From assembly GCF_900013425.1 (NCBI RefSeq), contig NZ_FBXK01000005.1, positions 992,001-1,056,000 on the forward strand: a stretch of DNA of 64,000 nucleotides, written 5' to 3'. This document shows positions 61,211 to 64,000 of the stretch, in pieces. The notes under the pieces were generated by a model. The model saw only the letters and a list, made by a program, of their open reading frames with translations. It was not told the origin of the DNA and searched no databases. Both the position numbers and the translations under genes were made by a program. The DNA is from Sphingobium sp. Z007 (lineage in GTDB: Bacteria > Pseudomonadota > Alphaproteobacteria > Sphingomonadales > Sphingomonadaceae). How positions within the stretch are numbered: the stretch's first letter is position 1; every line of letters begins with the position of its first letter.

Positions 61211-62863
61211 ATGAGCGAACGGGAATCGATGCCCTATGACATCGTCATCGTCGGCGGCGGACCGGCCGGTCTGTCGGCGGCCATCCGGTTGAAGCAGTTG
61301 GCGAATGATACCGGCCAGGAACTGGCGGTCTGCGTGCTGGAAAAGGGGTCGGAAATCGGCGCCCATATCCTGTCGGGCGCGGTGATCGACCCCAAGGCGC
61401 TGGACGAATTGCTGCCGGAATGGCGCGATATGGGATGCAGCCTGGCCGACGTGCCGGTGACGGATAATCAGCATTGGTTCCTGACCAAGACCGGCAAGAT
61501 GGCGATGCCGCACATCCTGACGCCGGGCTGGATGCACAATAAGGGCACCTATACCGGATCGCTGGGCAATCTGTGCCGCTGGCTGGCGGAGCAGGCCGAG
61601 GGGCTGGGCGTCGAAATCTTCCCCGGATTTGCGGCGGCCGAAATCCTCTATAATGAGGATGGCAGCGTGAAGGGCGTGGCGACCGGCGACATGGGCGTCG
61701 ATCGAGAGGGCAACCATAAGGGCGACTATCAGCCCGGCCTGGAACTGCACGCCAAATATACCTTCTTCGCCGAAGGCGCACGCGGCCACCTGACCAAAGT
61801 TTTGAAGCGCCAGTTCGCGCTGGATGCGGACAGCGAACCGCAGGTCTATGGCCTGGGCATGAAGGAATTGTGGGACATCGATCCCGCGCTGCATCAGCCG
61901 GGGCTGGTCATCCATTCGCAGGGCTGGCCGCTGACCGATGCCTATGGCGGCGGCTTCCTCTATCATCAGGCCAATGGGCAGGTGGCTTTGGGGTTCGTGG
62001 TTGGGTTGGGCTATCGCAATCCGCATCTTTATCCGTTCGAGGAATTCCAGCGCTGGAAGCAGCACCCGGACATCCGCAAGTTCCTGGAAGGCGGTCGCCG
62101 CGTGTCTTATGGCGCGCGGGCGATCAACGAGGGCGGCTGGCAGTCGATCCCCAAGCTGGTCTTCCCCGGCGGCGCGCTGATCGGCTGTTCGGCGGGCTTT
62201 GTGAACGTGCCCCGGATCAAGGGCACGCATACGGCGATGAAGTCGGGGATGCTGGCGGCCGAGGCGGCGTTCGAGGCGATCCAGAATGAGCGCGCGCGCG
62301 ATGTGCTGGACGATTATGAACTGCGCCTGCGGTCGAGCTGGATCGCGGACGAATTAAAGCCGGTGAAGAATGCCGAGCCGTTGCTGTCGAAGTTCGGCGG
62401 CACGATCGGCACGCTGCTGGCGGGCATCGACATGTGGATGCGGACGCTCAAGATCGGCCTGCCTTTCACGATGAAGCACAAGGCTGACAATGAGAAAATC
62501 TGGCGGAAGGATAGCTGCGCGAAGATCGCCTATCCCAAGCCCGATGGCGTCGTGAGTTTCGACCGGCTGTCGTCGGTGTTCCTGAGCAACACCAATCATG
62601 AGGAGGACCAGCCGGTCCATTTGCAGCTGAAAGATCCGACGATCCCGATCAGCTATAATCTGCCCCTTTATGACGAGCCGGCGCAGCGTTACTGTCCCGC
62701 AGGGGTTTATGAAGTGGTGGGTCAGGAAGAGGGCAATCCCCGGTTCCAGATCAACGCGCAAAATTGCGTCCACTGCAAGACGTGCGATATCAAGGACCCG
62801 ACCCAGAATATCAACTGGGTCGTGCCGGAAGGCGGCGGAGGACCAAATTATCCGAATATGTAA
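61211..62863 (+). CDS. Electron-transfer flavoprotein:ubiquinone oxidoreductase
   Basis: 550 aa. Membrane-associated FAD and 4Fe-4S enzyme that passes electrons from ETF (fatty-acid and amino-acid oxidation) to quinone. The N-terminal FAD motif [40 protein letters not shown] and the C-terminal ferredoxin-like cluster [19 protein letters not shown] are diagnostic. The start ATG follows GGAGGGATGA. Its last codons overlap the presumed start of the TPR gene. Confidence 0.97.
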   Translation: MSERESMPYDIVIVGGGPAGLSAAIRLKQLANDTGQELAVCVLEKGSEIGAHILSGAVIDPKALDELLPEWRDMGCSLADVPVTDNQHWFLTKTGKMAMPHILTPGWMHNKGTYTGSLGNLCRWLAEQAEGLGVEIFPGFAAAEILYNEDGSVKGVATGDMGVDREGNHKGDYQPGLELHAKYTFFAEGARGHLTKVLKRQFALDADSEPQVYGLGMKELWDIDPALHQPGLVIHSQGWPLTDAYGGGFLYHQANGQVALGFVVGLGYRNPHLYPFEEFQRWKQHPDIRKFLEGGRRVSYGARAINEGGWQSIPKLVFPGGALIGCSAGFVNVPRIKGTHTAMKSGMLAAEAAFEAIQNERARDVLDDYELRLRSSWIADELKPVKNAEPLLSKFGGTIGTLLAGIDMWMRTLKIGLPFTMKHKADNEKIWRKDSCAKIAYPKPDGVVSFDRLSSVFLSNTNHEEDQPVHLQLKDPTIPISYNLPLYDEPAQRYCPAGVYEVVGQEEGNPRFQINAQNCVHCKTCDIKDPTQNINWVVPEGGGGPNYPNM

Positions 62864-64000
62864 GCGCCTGACCCTGTTGCTGATGCTGACGACCGCGGCG
62901 GTGGTTCCGACCATGGCGGGGGCGTCGGTCGATCGCGCCATGGCCCGAAATGGCGCGCTCCACGCTTATGCCCGGGCGCGGATGGCGGACGGGGACGGGG
63001 CGTTGGGGCTGGCGGTCGCCAGCTATCGCGAGGCGTTGAAGCAGGACCCGGCGCGGATCGAGATCGCCCGGCGATCCTATGTCCAGGCGCTGGAAAGCGG
63101 GGATCGGCTGCTCGCGCGGCAGTCGGCGGCGCTGCTGGACGGCGCGGGAGCGTTGCCGCGCGACGGGACGCTGCTGCTGATCGGGGAGGCGCTGTCGGCC
63201 AAGGATTGGGCGGACGCGCGGACCTTGACCGACCGGATGCTCGAGGAAGGCAATTTCGCCTTTCTGACTCCGATCATCCGTAGCTGGATATCGCTGGGCG
63301 AGGGGCAATATGCGCCGCCGGTGATCGACGGGAAGGATCGTTTCGCGGCGCTGGGGCTGCGCTATGCCGATGAACATGCGGCTTTGCAGGCGCTGGCGCG
63401 GGGCGACTTGGCGACGGCGGCGCCCGCGGCGCGACGGGCGCTGGCCGTGCGCAGCGGCGATGGCGCGGCGTTGCGGGTGGCCTTTGCCGGTCAATTTGCG
63501 GCGCGCGGCGCGAAGACCGAAGCCTTGACCCTGTTGCCGGTGGGCAGCGCCAATTTCGCGCAGGCCCGCGCCGACATCGAAAAAGGCAAGGGGTTGAAGG
63601 CGGCTGGCGCAGCGACGACGCCGGCGCAGGGATTCGCGCGGTTGCTGGCGCGGCTGGCGGTCGATGTGTCGTCCGATGCCGACAGTTCCACATTGGGGCT
63701 TCGGTTGGCGCGGATCGCCACCTTCGCCGATCCCACCGGCCCCGAAATCCATATCGTTGCGGCCCGTTTGCTGACGGCGCAGGGTCATGCGGCGGGCGGG
63801 GTTGCTGAGGCGCGGAAAGTGCCGGTCGATGGCTGGTATGGTGCGCTCGCGCAGGCCGAGTTGATCGATGCGCTGGCGGCGGCGGGGGACATGGATGGCG
63901 CGCTGGCGCTGGCGCGCGCGCAGGCGGCGGCACCGGGCGCGGAGGCGGAGCGGCAGGTGCGGCTGGGGCGACTGCTGGCGCAACGCGATGATTTCGACGG
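62847..64000 (+). CDS. Secreted TPR-type protein (3' end outside window)
   Basis: Runs off the right edge with no stop. It reads as a signal peptide ([22 protein letters not shown]) then TPR-like alpha-helical repeats ([49 protein letters not shown]). No ATG or GTG serves the signal peptide. An ATT at 62847 lies six bases after GGAGG and restores a perfect n-region (MIRICKRL), so it is offered as the start; CTG 62868, TTG 62877 and ATG 62883 are alternatives. It probably follows etfQO in one transcript. A role in the envelope is likely but unproven. Confidence 0.75.
   Translation, partial: MIRICKRLTLLLMLTTAAVVPTMAGASVDRAMARNGALHAYARARMADGDGALGLAVASYREALKQDPARIEIARRSYVQALESGDRLLARQSAALLDGAGALPRDGTLLLIGEALSAKDWADARTLTDRMLEEGNFAFLTPIIRSWISLGEGQYAPPVIDGKDRFAALGLRYADEHAALQALARGDLATAAPAARRALAVRSGDGAALRVAFAGQFAARGAKTEALTLLPVGSANFAQARADIEKGKGLKAAGAATTPAQGFARLLARLAVDVSSDADSSTLGLRLARIATFADPTGPEIHIVAARLLTAQGHAAGGVAEARKVPVDGWYGALAQAELIDALAAAGDMDGALALARAQAAAPGAEAERQVRLGRLLAQRDDFD

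Overview
This window is a gene-dense, GC-rich alphaproteobacterial chromosome segment, most consistent with a Sphingomonadaceae member (Sphingobium/Sphingomonas-like). The clues are typical sphingomonad gene sets and neighbourhoods (udg-slt-moaB, a ccmC-I operon, glyQ-glyS-ppdK, rplY-pth), DUF2490/DUF481/TraB-GumN cell-envelope genes, abundant ATGA-type overlaps, and several families of short palindromic REP-like repeats in the intergenic spaces. No phage, transposase, integrase, CRISPR array or rRNA operon is visible; most of the window is ordinary core genome.

Layout. 1-14 kb: the end of mutL, a periplasmic hypothetical, a MaoC hydratase, PhoD, a deoxyinosine glycosylase, ychF, a DUF983 protein, glutaminyl-peptide cyclotransferase coupled to ygfZ, a dihydroorotase-like amidohydrolase, RarD coupled to a small membrane protein, a lipoprotein, DUF2490 and pgm. 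14-25 kb: pth, rplY, a low-GC one-gene islet (SGNH/WcbI-like), a tandem TraB/GumN pair, glyQ, glyS (carrying two in-frame repeat insertions and a patch of atypical composition) and ppdK. 25-35 kb: two identical tRNA-Arg(ACG) genes, cobQ, TadG/TadE-like genes, a Phd/YefM-PAS fusion protein, a small membrane protein, and an arginine-succinyltransferase operon (M20 hydrolase-astA-astB), then DUF481. 35-41 kb: rppH, photolyase, cfa, an SDR and purF. 41-46 kb: the cytochrome c maturation operon ccmC-D-E-F-G-H-I (ccmA and ccmB are not here). 46-53 kb: kup, hsp20 with a heat-shock promoter and a ROSE-like RNA thermometer, lolC-lolD and a GAF-GGDEF diguanylate cyclase. 53-64 kb: dnaE, a radical SAM protein with a palindromic operator upstream, a udg-slt-moaB operon, etfQO and the start of a TPR protein running off the right edge.

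The observations most worth a second look are: the Phd/YefM-like domain fused to two PAS domains; the hsp20 leader (RpoH-type promoter plus a UUGCU/Shine-Dalgarno hairpin); REP-like elements translated inside glyS and inside the signal peptide of the cyclotransferase; an AT-rich, rare-codon patch inside glyS; the low-GC SGNH islet; an orphan minus-strand terminator upstream of hsp20 that may end a small RNA; and non-standard starts (CTG for rarD, possibly ATT for the last gene).
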